Assembly (NCBI GenBank): GCA_000729835.1
Contig: JFHB01000135.1
Coordinates: forward strand, 1 to 64,000
DNA from: Atkinsonella hypoxylon
Taxonomy: Eukaryota > Ascomycota > Sordariomycetes > Hypocreales > Clavicipitaceae
Length of the DNA: 64,000 bases
Direction: 5' to 3'
Below are positions 25,130 through 36,510 of the stretch, piece after piece. The notes beneath the pieces are model-generated. The model worked only from the letters and a program-made list of their open reading frames with translations. It searched no databases and was not told where the DNA came from. How positions within the stretch are numbered: the stretch's first letter is position 1; every line of letters starts with the position of its first letter. The position numbers and the translations under genes are program-made.

Positions 25130-26103
25130 TCATCGATCCACGCGGTCGTAATTGGCGACTGGAAACTTTGCAGGCTCGTCGTCGTAGCTGACTTGTGAGC
25201 CAACCTGTGAGCCACCGTACGTGTGAGAAACAGAAGGCAGGCCAGTGCCACCAGAGCTATATTCGGTGGCTTGGTCGAATAGCTCTGTTCTGCGAGAGGA
25301 TAAGGAACCATAGCGGTCTGGTTCATCGGCGTCGTCATCGTGGCTGTACGGGTTGGAGTGTCCATAACGGCCAGCATCAACATACGGGTTGTTGTTGTCG
25401 TGGTCGTCCACGTTGACACGTTCGTAGGCTTCTTCATCGTGCGGTGCCATGGAAAAGGCAGCTTTGTCGGGATCAATGTTGCTGTCACCGCTACGCAGCT
25501 TGCGATGGTCGTAGCCCGGCAGGTTGCCATGAAACTTCCAGAATGTGAGTGTATAGGCGCTGATGAAGGTGGTGGCGCCGAAAAGTAGACTGGCAGCCAG
25601 TGGTCAGAGTTTGGAAGAACTTCAAGAGGGGCCGAGATTTTCAACGTACCAGATGAACACCCCCAGAGCTACAACACCTTTGCTGACGTTGCAGGCCTCA
25701 CCACACATGCCTGAGGTGTTGTACGCAGCTTGGGTAGCAAACGCCGACAGCCAGATGATGGTGAAGGCAACATCCACTGCTAGCATGGCATGCGGTTCTG
25801 CCCACTTGCGGGTTCGTGCAAATCGAGGGGTCATGATGAGATAGACCCAAGCCGGTATGGTGATAAAGAACTACATACACTCGTCAAATGCTAATCGCCA
25901 AGAGAAGCTTGAGCTTTCAATAGGGGAGCGCAGGGAGTGCCTACCACGCTAAACGTCCACGCACTGTTGCCCACGACCTTTGCATCCTTTCCGGCAAACA
26001 CGGCGATGCTCATGCACCAGCCGATGACAGCGAGAAGAATCTGGGCGCAGTGCAGGCCCAACTTGACCTTAGGAACAAGATCGGGATCGAATTCGAGACC
26101 CAT
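25130..26103 (-). CDS. four-span MARVEL-type membrane protein with long cytosolic tail
   Basis: Exons 26103-25945, 25870-25650 and 25589-25130 give 279 residues. The introns are 74 bp (GTAGGC...TGTAG) and 60 bp (GTACGT...GCCAG). Four hydrophobic segments fit the MARVEL fold: about residues 13-37 (VKLGLHCAQILLAVIGW), 50-70 (FSVVFFITIPAWVYLIM), 83-105 (AVDVAFTIIWLSAFA) and 118-142 (VVALGVFIWCLLFGATTFIS), with a short Cys-containing loop (MCGEACN) between spans 3 and 4. The last 120 residues are hydrophilic and rich in Asp, Asn, Tyr and Ser. Fungal members sit in plasma or endosomal membranes; the role of this one is unknown. ATG 26103 was chosen because the frame upstream starts only with TTG. 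Confidence 0.85.
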
Positions 26104-27251
26104 TATGCGCAGTAGCTTTGTACCAAGATAACGAAATACTTTTTCGAAAAGTGTCAAGTAGCAAAACTGGACGAAGAAACGACGAAAATATTGAATCAGG
26201 TGGAGCTAAGTGGCTAAAGTGGGAGAAAGAGGGCGCAAGGCGCTGAAAAGTTGCGGATGATTTTTGCGTCGATAGAGTATTTGCAGATACAAGATAAAGT
26301 TATCACTTTACCAACGGTTTGGCTGTGGGGGGTGGAGGGTGCATCTGCCCGGAGCAACCAGGACTGAGGCTGAGTCGCGCGAGGCAGCAAAGAGTACAGA
26401 AATAGCAGTCCAGTGGTAGGCGGCTTCTCGTCAAGGCGTCGAGCAGGGCAGAAGCTGGCTTGGCGTTGTGCGCAGTTGCTCGGATGGGCCTTGACAACAG
26501 TTGTTCGTTAGGTGCAACGCCACGAATCTTGAACTGGGAAAGGAGCCGTGTGCGGCCGCCGCCACGAGATTCGCTACGTTGTGCCATTACATTAATAGCT
26601 CGTGCGAGTATTCCGTAGTTCGGTCGCATCGCATCGATACTGCCTGGGGCAACGAAGCGGGAGGATCCACTTGCCAGTTGTACATGCGGTAGCCTATTAA
26701 CTAGTACCTAGGCACCTAGGTAGTACGTACCAGACTGACGTCGGGCTTTGATCCCCGTCACAATCGCTTTGTGAAGCATGAGAGTTTCATTTTCTGTATT
26801 CAACCATGAGCTCTGGCTGGTAAGCTATCTGGAATTCATTGTATCACCTGAAAATAGCTGGCTGACTGTTATCAACTTGCCGTGGATGGCTAACTCCTTA
26901 GGTCTGTTCCTTGTACCTATCCATACCAAGGTTACTAGACGTCGACTTCATACCGACCCACTTATGCTCGTTGACTCGGTGGGGCGAACTTGGTGGTATT
27001 ATCGTCTGCCGATACCTCTCTCATAGTACAACCTAGTATGTCGAAGGAAGTAACTTTGAGCGTGATGATCATGATTGGTCCACCATCTCGGTTGCTATGC
27101 AAGTATTAGTTATAAGCAGATGGTCGTATACGGCACTGCGCCACATGCAGCCTCACATTCAACCACCGTCATTTCACCACCTTAACGACTTGCCTTGCCG
27201 ATATGAGTGTCGACCGAGATTGAATTTTGAAAGCTTGCCAAGGGAATTGTT
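26104..27251. other. intergenic region upstream of the MARVEL gene and CorA relic
   Basis: No gene seen. Palindromic TACCTAGG-type motifs occur at about 26700-26730. Confidence 0.6.
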
Positions 27252-28179
27252 ATGTCCTCCGCAGCAAGAGCTCGCGGCATCAAGTTTGCAGAAGGCGAGA
27301 CGGTTGACTTTGCATCGGAGGCACTGCTCCAAATCTCAAAGCGACCTCGAAATTCGGACGAAAATTCGGACGAAGAGGAGCATCCAAAGTCCGCTCAAAT
27401 TCTTATCATTGAGAATGCAGATGCCGATATTTTGAGTGGTATCAAGACTATAAATCCATCGCTGACCTGCTTGTTGACGCCATGAGAAAGAACGTCAACC
27501 TCCGAGACGTGTCCATCCCCAGCCCTTTTCTTGTTGTTCAAGATCTGTACAGACTGGTTGCTTTTGAGTGGTTGCTATTATTTCGTACCACGCCCGAGAT
27601 CTCAACTTGATTGAATGGGTGTTGCAGTACGGAGACGGCGACGGAAAGATCCGACCGGAAATACTAAAAACGGCCATGCGAGACTTGTTCATGAGCAGAC
27701 GGCGAATTCCTCACTATGTGAACTTGGTGAGAGACCAGCTGACACTATGCCAAGAAGCCGGCAGACGTTATTGGAACTTGCCGGACCATGATACCGACCC
27801 GGCGGCGGCCGAAACAACTAGGATGGCAGCGGAAGAGCTTGCCAATGACTTTTCACACATTACTGGACAGACTAACATTCTCGAGGCTCAGAGGACGCAC
27901 GAGCTGAACCAAGTCACGGTTGAGCAGAACGAGCTTGCTTTTGCGCAGAACAAGATCCTGCTCGCACTCGCTCTCATCGGCACATTCTTCCTACCGATCA
28001 ACGCTGTCGCTGCCATATTCAGCATGGGAGGTCGCTGGGCTGCCGGTGAGAGCTCGTTTCCCTTTTTCTGGGCGATATCCGTTCCAATCTCGCTGGGACT
28101 CGTGTCTGCATTGCTGCTCTTTATGCACTTTGGGGGGATTCGTGGAAAAGGTGAAAGGCCAAAGCTATGGATTCTGTGA
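27252..28179 (+). pseudogene. broken CorA-like divalent cation transporter gene
   Basis: The C-terminal part from 27600 on is clear. A charged helical region is followed by two membrane spans, NKILLALALIGTFFLPINAVAA and FFWAISVPISLGLVSALLLF, with FSMGG between them, as in fungal CorA/ZntB-like proteins. Upstream, coding-like sequence passes through all three frames: about 27252-27420 in one, about 27421-27590 in a second (WYQDYKSIADLLVDAMRK, then FEWLLLF) and the end in a third (YHARDLNLIEWVLQYGDG). At the first change the only GT...AG pair spans 32 bp, too short for a usual intron. At the second, near 27575-27600, no splice sites are available. The N-terminal part is also shorter than usual. 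I infer a pseudogene with at least one true frameshift, barring sequencing error. Confidence 0.65.
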
Positions 28180-28361
28180 TTGAATGCTGCCGTTGGCTGG
28201 CAAGTTGTGATCCTGAATACATAATAACCCTGGAATCAATCGTACGCTTGGTTTAGACCGTTAAGCCGTAGCATCGGGCTGGTGCGTTCTAAAAAAGAGG
28301 GCATATTTAGCAACCATTGAGTGATCAACATTCTTCCTACGTGACTGTCATTCGCGAGGAG

Positions 28362-30117
28362 CTACCGCCTATCTAATGTGGAGTGCAGTGTATGATGCTT
28401 CATCAGCGACACGCAAACCAAGCCCAACACTGCCAAACCCAACATGGTTAACCACACACCCCTGAATGCATCCATGAAGGAATTAACAACGCCGTCATAC
28501 CAACCGGGCGGCAAATGCTTCAACTCATCCAGATCATCGCGAATGCGCCGGATTTCGTTGGCGGCATTGGGTTGGTCCCCAAATCGGTCCCACAACCTTG
28601 CATTGAGGATGTTTTGATAGACGGCCGAGCCAATGGTGATGCCCACGGTCCCTCCGAGGCTTCTTGCAAGGTCTGTAAACACGAAGTGAAGTCAGCACTA
28701 CTCACAGGAGGAACAAAGGGATCTACTGACATGTTGCAGATGTAATAACAGCCTGCTGAGAGTGGTCAACGGCGGCAATGCAAGCCAGCAACGTAGTCGT
28801 CAGCATGGCGCCGTAGCCACCACCGACGAGAAAAAAGGCAGCACTGCTGAGCCACACCGAAGACTCACGGCCCATGAGGGTAACCAGAATTATGCCGAGA
28901 CTAATGACAGTCATGCTGAAGATGCCTAGCGTGACGAACCGGCCAGTGCGCTTCATTACGTACCCAGCAGAGACGGACATGACGGACACACCTACGGGTG
29001 AGGGCAGAATCCGGAGACCTGCATTTGTGGCCGAGTCGCCTAGGACCTGCATGTACAAGGGCAAGTAAAAGAGCAGAGTCAGCACAACCATGGTACTAAG
29101 CAAATTCGTGAAGCAGGCTGCCAATACAGTGCGGGTTATCAGCAGCCTCACAGGGATAATGGGCTGCCGCGCCCGGCTCTCCCACCACAGGAACGTGGCA
29201 AAAAAGATGACTGACAGGGGAATCGTCGTCAGCGGCAAGGGATGCGTCCACGGGACCTGATTACCGCCAGAGTTGAGTCCGAGAAGCAACAGAACCAAGA
29301 AACAAGACGTCAAGAACACGCCGATGAAGTCGATGCGCGCTAGGTACGACTTGTCCGACTGCTTCGGCGGCACCTTGACCACAAAATAGACGGCCACGGC
29401 CGACAACAGAACGGGCGGTACCTGGATCAAGAACGCGAGCCGCCAGCCCAACTTGGTGTGATCGTTGATGACGCCGCCAAAAAAGCCACCTAGCATAGCG
29501 CCTGAACCGTAGCAAATGTTGCCAATCCCCTGGACAATGCCTCTCTTGCGAAGGGGGATCAAGTCAGAGCCAAGAAAGGTCGAGATGCTCATAAGACCGC
29601 CTCCGCCGATGCCGGCGATAACGCGCCCTAGGATCATAACATTTCCGTCGCGAGCAAGGCCGCAGATGAGGTTTCCCACCGCAAAAAAGACGTTGCTGAA
29701 GACTAAACCGGGTCCACGGCCAAATATGTCTGTCAGACGGCCGGAGATAGGCTGGCATGCAGCATTCGAGATGAGGTACGCGGTGGCAAGCCACGACATG
29801 AGGCTCAGGGACTTGAATTCACTGGCAATGGGGGCGGATAAGGTTGCAATGATAGTTGAATCGATGGCGCCGAGGAAGACGCCTACCCAGGTGGTGCCCA
29901 TGATGAGAACCAGCTTGGCGAATGGCTCATCTTTGGCCAGGACGGTCTGCTCTTCCTCCTGGCCATCGGGGATGCCAGCGGAGCCGTTTTCGTGGGCAAC
30001 GCCGTTGTTCGGCTCGGGCGGAAGCAGAGGCGTGCGCTCCGTGCGAGGAGGAGCTTCTTCATCACCATCAGCGCGGCGGCCCACAACATTAGCCCGGCCG
30101 TTGTCGTTGCCGGCCAT
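28362..30117 (-). CDS. MFS transporter, DHA2 type, resembling vacuolar basic amino acid transporters (VBA/Fnx)
   Basis: Exons 30117-28731 and 28672-28362 give 565 residues. The 58-bp intron is GTCAGT...TTTACAG, and splicing yields ITSATYLARSLGG, the family's expected sequence. After a hydrophilic N-terminus of about 60 residues (RTERTPLLPPEP) come about 14 membrane spans. Motif A is GRLTDIFGRG after spans 2-3, and an antiporter-type motif C appears as GSGAMLGGFFGG. Drug:H+ antiporter-2 proteins of this kind include Vba1/Vba2 and S. pombe Fnx1, which move Lys, His or Arg into vacuoles; a drug-efflux role is the alternative. The last exon ends soon after the final span. It is convergent with the CorA relic (183 bp apart) and divergent from the FLC gene. 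Confidence 0.9.
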
Positions 30118-31900
30118 TGCTGCGGATTGTGAGAAAGCGTGGATGTTGTTGACGGGCGGAGGTTGTGGTCGTCGTCATTTGCCGAGTAAGCTGCGGTGTC
30201 GCAGTTTTAGTTTACGGCGGCGGTGGCGCCACGCACGTCGGAGCCGCTTGCGGGCAGCGCACCGCCGATGCGCACAATGCGGAGTTGAACATTTCCTGAG
30301 TGAATTTCTGCAGAGGATCCGACTAGGATCAATTCAAGTTGGCGTTGAGCACGCTCACGACTTGATGCTCCCTACAAGGTAAGCAGACATCTCAACATGT
30401 GCGACATAAAAGAGAGTTAATGGGTAGGTCTTTTGCAAACTGTTCTGACGACTGCCTGGCTTCACGGCATTGGCATGAGGGGTTGTTTGCACTTTCCTTT
30501 TTGTGTTCGAGTCCTGGTTGATTTGCGTTTTCATTTTTTTTTTTTTAAATTGCCCTGCCGCGAAGTGATTTAATGCAGGCAGTGGCGCTCCTGGGCTCGA
30601 TTCTTTCATTTCGCGTGGACACCGCTTGCTTTGACGACGGCACGCAAATAATGCACTAGAGAAAACAAATAACGCACTGAACCTAACCAAAACAGGAAGG
30701 GTCCCTGCACACCTATTTTTAGTGTGGAAGTACCTTAAATGTTTCTTTTTAAGCTATAGAGCTGTTTTTGCTGCAACAGTGGCTACAACGCTAATTAGGC
30801 AGCAGCTGCCGCAATAGCAGCCGCTGTAACAGCCCTTTAACCCCTATAGAAATAGCTTCAAGTAATAATAACTACTTTCTTTATATTAGAACTACTATAT
30901 ATCGCTAGTAATAGCTATTCTCTCTTTCTTACGATAAAAAGACCTTTTAAACGCACTTTTAGCGTTATTGCGTATATATCTGCTGATATACAGGGCAATA
31001 TAGCACGAAGTAAAACATTAAGTGTACTTCTACGGGGGGATCGCCTAAAAAGCGGCCGTACTCGATTTGGTTAGGTCCAGTGCGTTATTTGATTTCTCCA
31101 GTGCATTATTTGCGTGCCCTTCCCGGTTGCTATCGAACCACCGTTTCGGTTAATGTCTGAAGACCCCGTATTTAATACTAAAGGGTGGCCACCTTACCCC
31201 TGAGGACGTGCCACATGGGGTTTACATCCCTGCGGAAGTAGGTAGAATTGGGGCACCTCAGGTCAAGGTTAGGTATCTGGGGAGTATCTTTCCTGTGTTT
31301 ACGAGGGGGAAGAGTAACCTACAAAGAACACCCATAACTACCGCAATATCCACATAAGGTTATATTGAATCCTACTTGGTACATCACTTCCATTTCTCCT
31401 TAGCGAACCAATCTTCGGAGATAGAAAGTGTATGAATGTGGACCCCCTCTTCTAATCCCGTTAGCACAGCATCCTCTTCGCCCAACTGGGGAAAGTCTGG
31501 GCCCCAGCTTAATCCTGAGCCAAAAGATCGGGGTTTCGGGTGAGTGGAAACTCAGACGTGCATTTCATATTAACAGCAGTTTTGTCATCGGGCGGCCCTT
31601 TGTCTCCGTTTCTTTTGCTTCTTTAACAACCAAACGCTTCACGACGCTGGCCTCCTTGACCTCGCTGGTCGATTTCACTCGTTTACATCATATGCGCCGA
31701 AGTTGTCACGATATTGACTTTCCTTTTCGCTTCCACGCCGCTCATTCATTCGCGCGAACGCACTAGTCAATCGCCAAGGCGGCTCACGATCCGGCCGCAC
31801 TTGGCGTCTTGGCCGTCCTCAATGCATTGTAGCCGTCGAATGTGATCAAGCCAGCCGAATAACGAATTTTCTTGAGACAGTTATCGAACTCTAACGCAAC
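30118..31900. other. divergent promoter region containing an inverted-repeat element
   Basis: Shared upstream region of the MFS and FLC genes. Besides the element at 30639-31118 I see no gene. Around 31120-31900 the sequence is of ordinary composition, with no coding signal. Confidence 0.6.
30639..31118. mobile_element. MITE-like non-autonomous element with 53-bp terminal inverted repeats
   Basis: The left end (30639-30691) begins GGCACGCAAATAATGCACT and matches the reverse complement of the right end (31066-31118) at 50 of 53 positions by eye, with no gap. Each end contains two related motifs, an outer ATAATGCACT and an inner ATAACGCACT, the kind of repeated subterminal motif that can bind a transposase. 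The 374-bp interior has no meaningful frame and is AT- and TpA-rich in its middle, as after RIP mutation. No target-site duplication is evident in the immediate flanks. The superfamily cannot be assigned from the ends alone. Confidence 0.8.
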
Positions 31901-34092
31901 ATGCGGTTATTTCGCTCTGTGGCCAGAGTCCTAGCGACCATGGCGCTGCCGTCGCTTGTCGCCTCGGAGAGAATGCTTTTGTCACAATCCCTCAACTCGT
32001 GCCAAGCCGACTCCAAATTCGAAGCCAGTCTCTTCAACGTCGTTTATACCCCTGGAAACAACTCGGCAGATATCGATCTCGTGGCCACTTCGTCAGTACA
32101 GGGCAAAGTCCTGTTCGACTTGTCCGTCATGGTGTACGGGTTGCCCATCATCACGAAGAAGGTCAATCCCTGTGACATCAAGGGCCTCGACGGCATCTGT
32201 CCCATGATTCCAGGCAAGACGAAGTTATCGTTCAATATCCCTGTCAGCGGTGATGTCACCAAGGAACTCCCTGGAATTGCCTTCAGCATCCCTGACCTCG
32301 ATGCCATGGTCCAGGTCAAGATGAACCTGACTGATACCAACCAACAGATTGCATGTGTCGAAGCCCATATCTCCAATGGCAAGACGGTCAATTTGACTAG
32401 CATAAAATGGGCTACTGCCATCATTGCGGGCTTAGCACTCCTAGCGTCTGGAGTCGTGAGCGGTCGTGGTCACCTGAACACTGCCGCTCATGTTGCCGCC
32501 AACTCGTTGTCTCTGTTTGGATACTTCCAGGCCCAGGCCCTCATCGGGCTAACGAGTGTCCGTCTGCCGCCGCTTGCGCAGTCGTGGACTCAGAACTTCC
32601 AGTGGTCCATGGGCATTATTCATGTCAACTTCATGCAGCGAATCTTCACCTGGTACCAGCGCGCCACTGGCGGAACCCCTGCCAATATCTTTTCTACCCT
32701 CCTCACTATCTCTGTCCAGGTGCAGAAGCGAAGCCTCGATGTCGTTGCGCGCGGCATGTCTCTGCTTCCGGACTCTGTTGCAAACAGTGCTGTCCGGCTT
32801 CTGCGTCGTGGCAACATCCAGACCGAGTCTGGCTCATACATTGTTTATGGCATCCAGCGCGTGGCCTACCGGTCCAAGATTGAGACGACTAACCTCTTCA
32901 TGACGGGGCTGACGTTTTTCTGTCTCTTCATTATCGTCACAGCAGTCGGTGTGGCCGTCTTCAAGGGCATCGTTGAGCTCTGCGCTTCTAGAGGCGTCCT
33001 TGCGAAAGACCGTTTTCTTGAGTTCCGGAACGGTTGGCGCATCATTCTTAAGGGCATTATGTTCCGCCTCTGCCTCATTAGCTTCCCCCAAATCGCCATC
33101 CTCTGTCTCTGGGAGCTAACGCAGATTGACTCAGCCGCTGAAGCTATTCTTGCAGTTGTCTTCTTCTTTACATTATTGATAATTCTTGGCTGGGGTACTA
33201 CTAAAGTTATCCGCATTGCCCGTCGCTCTATTGCTATGCATAGGAACCCAGCTTACATTCTCTTTTCGGATCCCCAGTGTCTAAACAAATGGGGATTCCT
33301 CTATATTCAATTCCGCGCCTCCGCTTATTATTTCGTTGTTCCCACTCTTGGGTATATACTCATTAAAGCTATATTTGTGTCGTTTGGCCAAAAGGCCGGC
33401 TTAGCCCAGGCTATTGGCTTTCTTATCCTTGAGCTCGTTGCCCTAATCGCTTCGTCGGTGCTACGACCCTGGATGGACAAGTCGACCAACTCCTTCAACA
33501 TTGCTATCTACGCCGTTAACTTTGTTAATGCTGTCTTCCTTATTGTGTTTTCTAACGTCTTTGGCGCGCCGGGTATTGTCCGCGGTAGTGTCGGTGTCGT
33601 TTTCTTCATCCTTAATGCCTCGTTTTCTCTTATCCTGCTGCTAATGGTTTTGACCTCGACGGCTGTCACCTTTTTCCGCAAGAACCCGGATGCGCGGTAT
33701 CAGTACATGGCCGACGACCGCGCGTCGTTCATGCGCTCACAGACGCATCTCACTACACCCACGGAGCTGGATGCTCTGGCTGTCACGGCACGGGGCGATA
33801 AGGGAAGCTACAAAGCTGGCTTGAATTTGGATGATGATGACGGTCATCTCCACCCTAATAGCTATGGCATACATAGGCCGGTCAACCCCTCTATGCCTCT
33901 TTTCCCCGCCAGCAGGGAGCAGAGTCCATTCCGGTCTCCATCGCCTGCGAACATGTTGTCACATAATAGGCCGCCACCATCGGGGCATGGCCAGGGGAAT
34001 AATTCTAGGTATGTCCTTTCCGATCTGAATATGCTGTTATCAAAAATGCTAATTTTCGTAGTCCCTGGAAGCGCGGCGCGGGTTATCAGTGA
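31901..34092 (+). CDS. FLC-type TRP-like membrane protein (flavin carrier family)
   Basis: Exons 31901-34008 and 34062-34092 give 712 residues. The 53-bp terminal intron (GTATGT...GCTAAT...CGTAG) replaces an unspliced tail with SSPWKRGAGYQ, the usual kind of ending for this family. A signal peptide at about residues 1-22 is followed by an ML-like luminal domain (about 25-165) with conserved Cys and N-glycosylation sequons. The TRP-like body with about nine membrane spans covers 170-590 (for example TGLTFFCLFIIVTAVGVAVFKG). A cytosolic tail contains acidic and Pro/Ser-rich parts. Yeast Flc1-3 lie in ER or vacuole and affect FAD transport, calcium and wall integrity. The neighbouring MFS gene is divergent across 1.8 kb. 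Confidence 0.9.
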
Positions 34093-35940
34093 TTCATATA
34101 GCGTGTTGATCCGTTAATTCATTGTTTATACTCATGATTGTCCATACTACATTGTCCTGTTGAATGCTCCATATAAGATGTCTGCTTGCCTTTTAGGCAA
34201 CAACATTAAGTCGTGAGTGGAGGTATCCAGATTACGTACATAGCGGAACGCCGTATGTCCTGCTGTATCACTCAAAGTGCATGTTATCTGCTAACGTCTT
34301 GTCTCTCAAGGGCCCAAGAGCTGTAGACTTGGAGGACGTCGAGCAATCAACAGGAGGTAGCAGCGAGATCTTGCAATACTATTGCAAACAATATACGGGC
34401 CTGTTCTACAATACCCTGGCAACCAATCGACGGAGGTAAGCTTTGAGATATTACGTACAAGAGACGAGCTGCTTGCGCTATCAATGAGAAAGCATGAGGA
34501 AGCTGGCCACGGTTTCATGGTTGATATACCTACTGCATGAGCATGAAGCAACAGCCAATTAATGAAAATAAATCAAAACTTGGCTGACCGGGTGTCTCCA
34601 GTTTCATGTAATGTTAAGACAAGACGTTGATGCATACATGTCCGGCTCGTGGTCTCTTTATGGCCTATCTTCGGTCTACGCTATGATAAAGAGGTGAGGT
34701 GGTGAGAATGAAGCAGCACATGCGCCCAGTGCAGCCCCTTTCCTTGGCAGCTAGTTTCTGAAAGCGCAAGACCAGACATTTTGTCGATTCAAAGGAGGAT
34801 CCAACGGCTTCCGAGAGTTCCATGTGTTTCTTGCTCCATATGCTAGCTTTATTTCGTGACAATGCTTCGGGCATTCTTCTCCGCTCCGATTCGCTTTCAG
34901 GGCCACTCATCTGGTACATTCAAAGACACAGCCAACACAGCTGATGTCATTGAAATAACGGACAGACGGACATTTATTCATCACAAAACGGCGCTTAGGA
35001 ATCGCCGAGTGGCTGCGCTAGCATTCATCGACAATCGAAATGCAAGAGGTCACGAGAACCGGAAAAGATCTCGAGCTTACTTGACATGCTTTCTATGTGA
35101 AGCTGCTGAATGACGACGAGATGAGCAATGTGAGAGGTGATTGGGCCTAGTAAGGCTCATATTCAATCTCTGGATGCTGAATCGATTGTCCCAGAACAAA
35201 ACTGCCAATATGGTGCTCGATAATGACGTAACTGTACGTCATCTAGGTATACAACTTCACGTCGACAGGGCCACTATGGGCTAAAAGCCTGAAGTCCGGC
35301 AGCGGTTCCTCGGCCTTTGACGCTCAAATGGTTCGACTATCCGTCACGGAGAGCCACATCCTGCGTTGTCAGCTGCCGTAAGCTTACTATAGAGCCGTGA
35401 CTCTCGGGCTGTCGCGCCATAGGTTATGGTTTAGGAAGTCGGCAGGCAACTCGGAGACGACAGACCTTGGTGCATCGACAAATGCAGAATGCTACCTTGG
35501 ATCTGACGTACATCTCCCTCCGTCTCCGTCTTCGTCTCCGTCTCCGGCTCTGAGCACGGGCCGTGCCAGGACGATCGGACTTACCACGTAGAGTTGTTCG
35601 TCAAGCAAAATGAGGTGCCGACATTGCTTAATGACGGCCGAATGATTTTCGAATTGAGCTGCAGGCGGCTTTCAAACCACCTCGGATGAACAAGGAGGCT
35701 GCCCACGACAGTGGGGATAGAATATCGGGTAATATTGAGAACTGGAGATTGAGTCCTGTGGTCCGATCAATCGTCACGGCTGCTCTGCCTTGTAGAAGAC
35801 GAGGTGTCCGCGGACGAGGTTGAAAAGTATAAGTAGCCGGCCATAGGGACGACTAAACTCAAACATATCCCAGCTCAAACAGCATATAAAACGCCAAAAG
35901 AATACAACTCATTCCATCTCTCATCAGTTTCCACATCAAA
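34093..35940. other. intergenic region before the knottin-like gene
   Basis: No gene is supported. A run of near-identical CCGTCTCCGTCTTCGTCTCC-type copies lies near 35515-35550. The last 200 bp are the promoter and leader of the small secreted protein gene. Confidence 0.6.
35828..35835 (+). promoter_or_regulatory. TATA-like box of the knottin-like gene
   Basis: TATAAGTA lies 106-113 bp before the ATG and is followed by a CA-rich, G-poor leader (ctcaaacatatcccagctca) typical of strongly transcribed fungal secreted-protein genes. A second TATAAA at 35885 is probably too close to the start codon. Confidence 0.4.
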
Positions 35941-36298
35941 ATGAAGTTCTTCGTCGCGCTCATCACTCTTGTTGCCGGTCTCGCCGTCGCCAACCCAGTG
36001 GCCGAGAACCAGAACAACCTGGAGGCTCGGAAGTGCCTGGTAAGTTTGTAGTGCAGCTGAGGCTGGAAAAATATGGCTAATCTGGTCGATTTTACAGAAA
36101 AAAGGTGCTAAGTGCAAGGCCAATGGCTCCTTGGTGAGTCGTGATGCGGATGTCGCGGTGACGACTGCTAATGTATCTGCTTGGGTAGGGCACCTGCTGC
36201 AGCAAGCTCTGCATTGCTGAGGGGAAGAAAGTGGTACGTCTGTTCATTCTCTTAATATAAAGGGATATACTAAATTGTATTAGGGCAAGTGCAAATAA
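35941..36298 (+). CDS. small secreted cysteine-rich protein with knottin-like spacing
   Basis: Four exons (35941-36039, 36098-36133, 36189-36233, 36284-36298) encode 64 residues. All three introns (58, 55 and 50 bp) are phase 0 with good signals: GTAAGT/TTTACAG, GTGAGT/GGGTAG and GTACGT/TATTAG, each with a CTAAT or CTAAA branch. The signal peptide is about residues 1-17 (MKFFVALITLVAGLAVA). A short acidic pro-region ends in EAR before the Cys-rich core. Cysteines 32, 39, 48, 49, 53 and 63 give C-x6-C-x8-CC-x3-C-x9-C, which fits the inhibitor-cystine-knot spacing; the core is basic (eleven Lys). The fold is inferred from spacing only. Role unknown: antimicrobial, effector-like or signalling are all possible. 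It is tail-to-tail with the multicopper oxidase. Confidence 0.8.
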
Positions 36299-36510
36299 GA
36301 TTCTGGCAGCTGAAGTATGGGGCTCGAGCTGAAGGGCTGCATAGTATTTGGTGGACCGTGATACAGAAACTTGTGGCACCGGACTCAATGACGTTGTGCA
36401 CTCATCCGTTCATACGTCTATGGAAAATGAAGTGAGCGGGATCTTTATAATGTACAGCAAGGACCAGCTTGAGACGTTCTCACCTAAGCTACATGTGTTG
36501 ATCTCAATCA

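Noticed and set aside
30355..30690. 111-codon minus-strand frame upstream of the MFS gene
   Set aside because: It runs into the left inverted repeat of the MITE-like element and has no similarity to any family I know.
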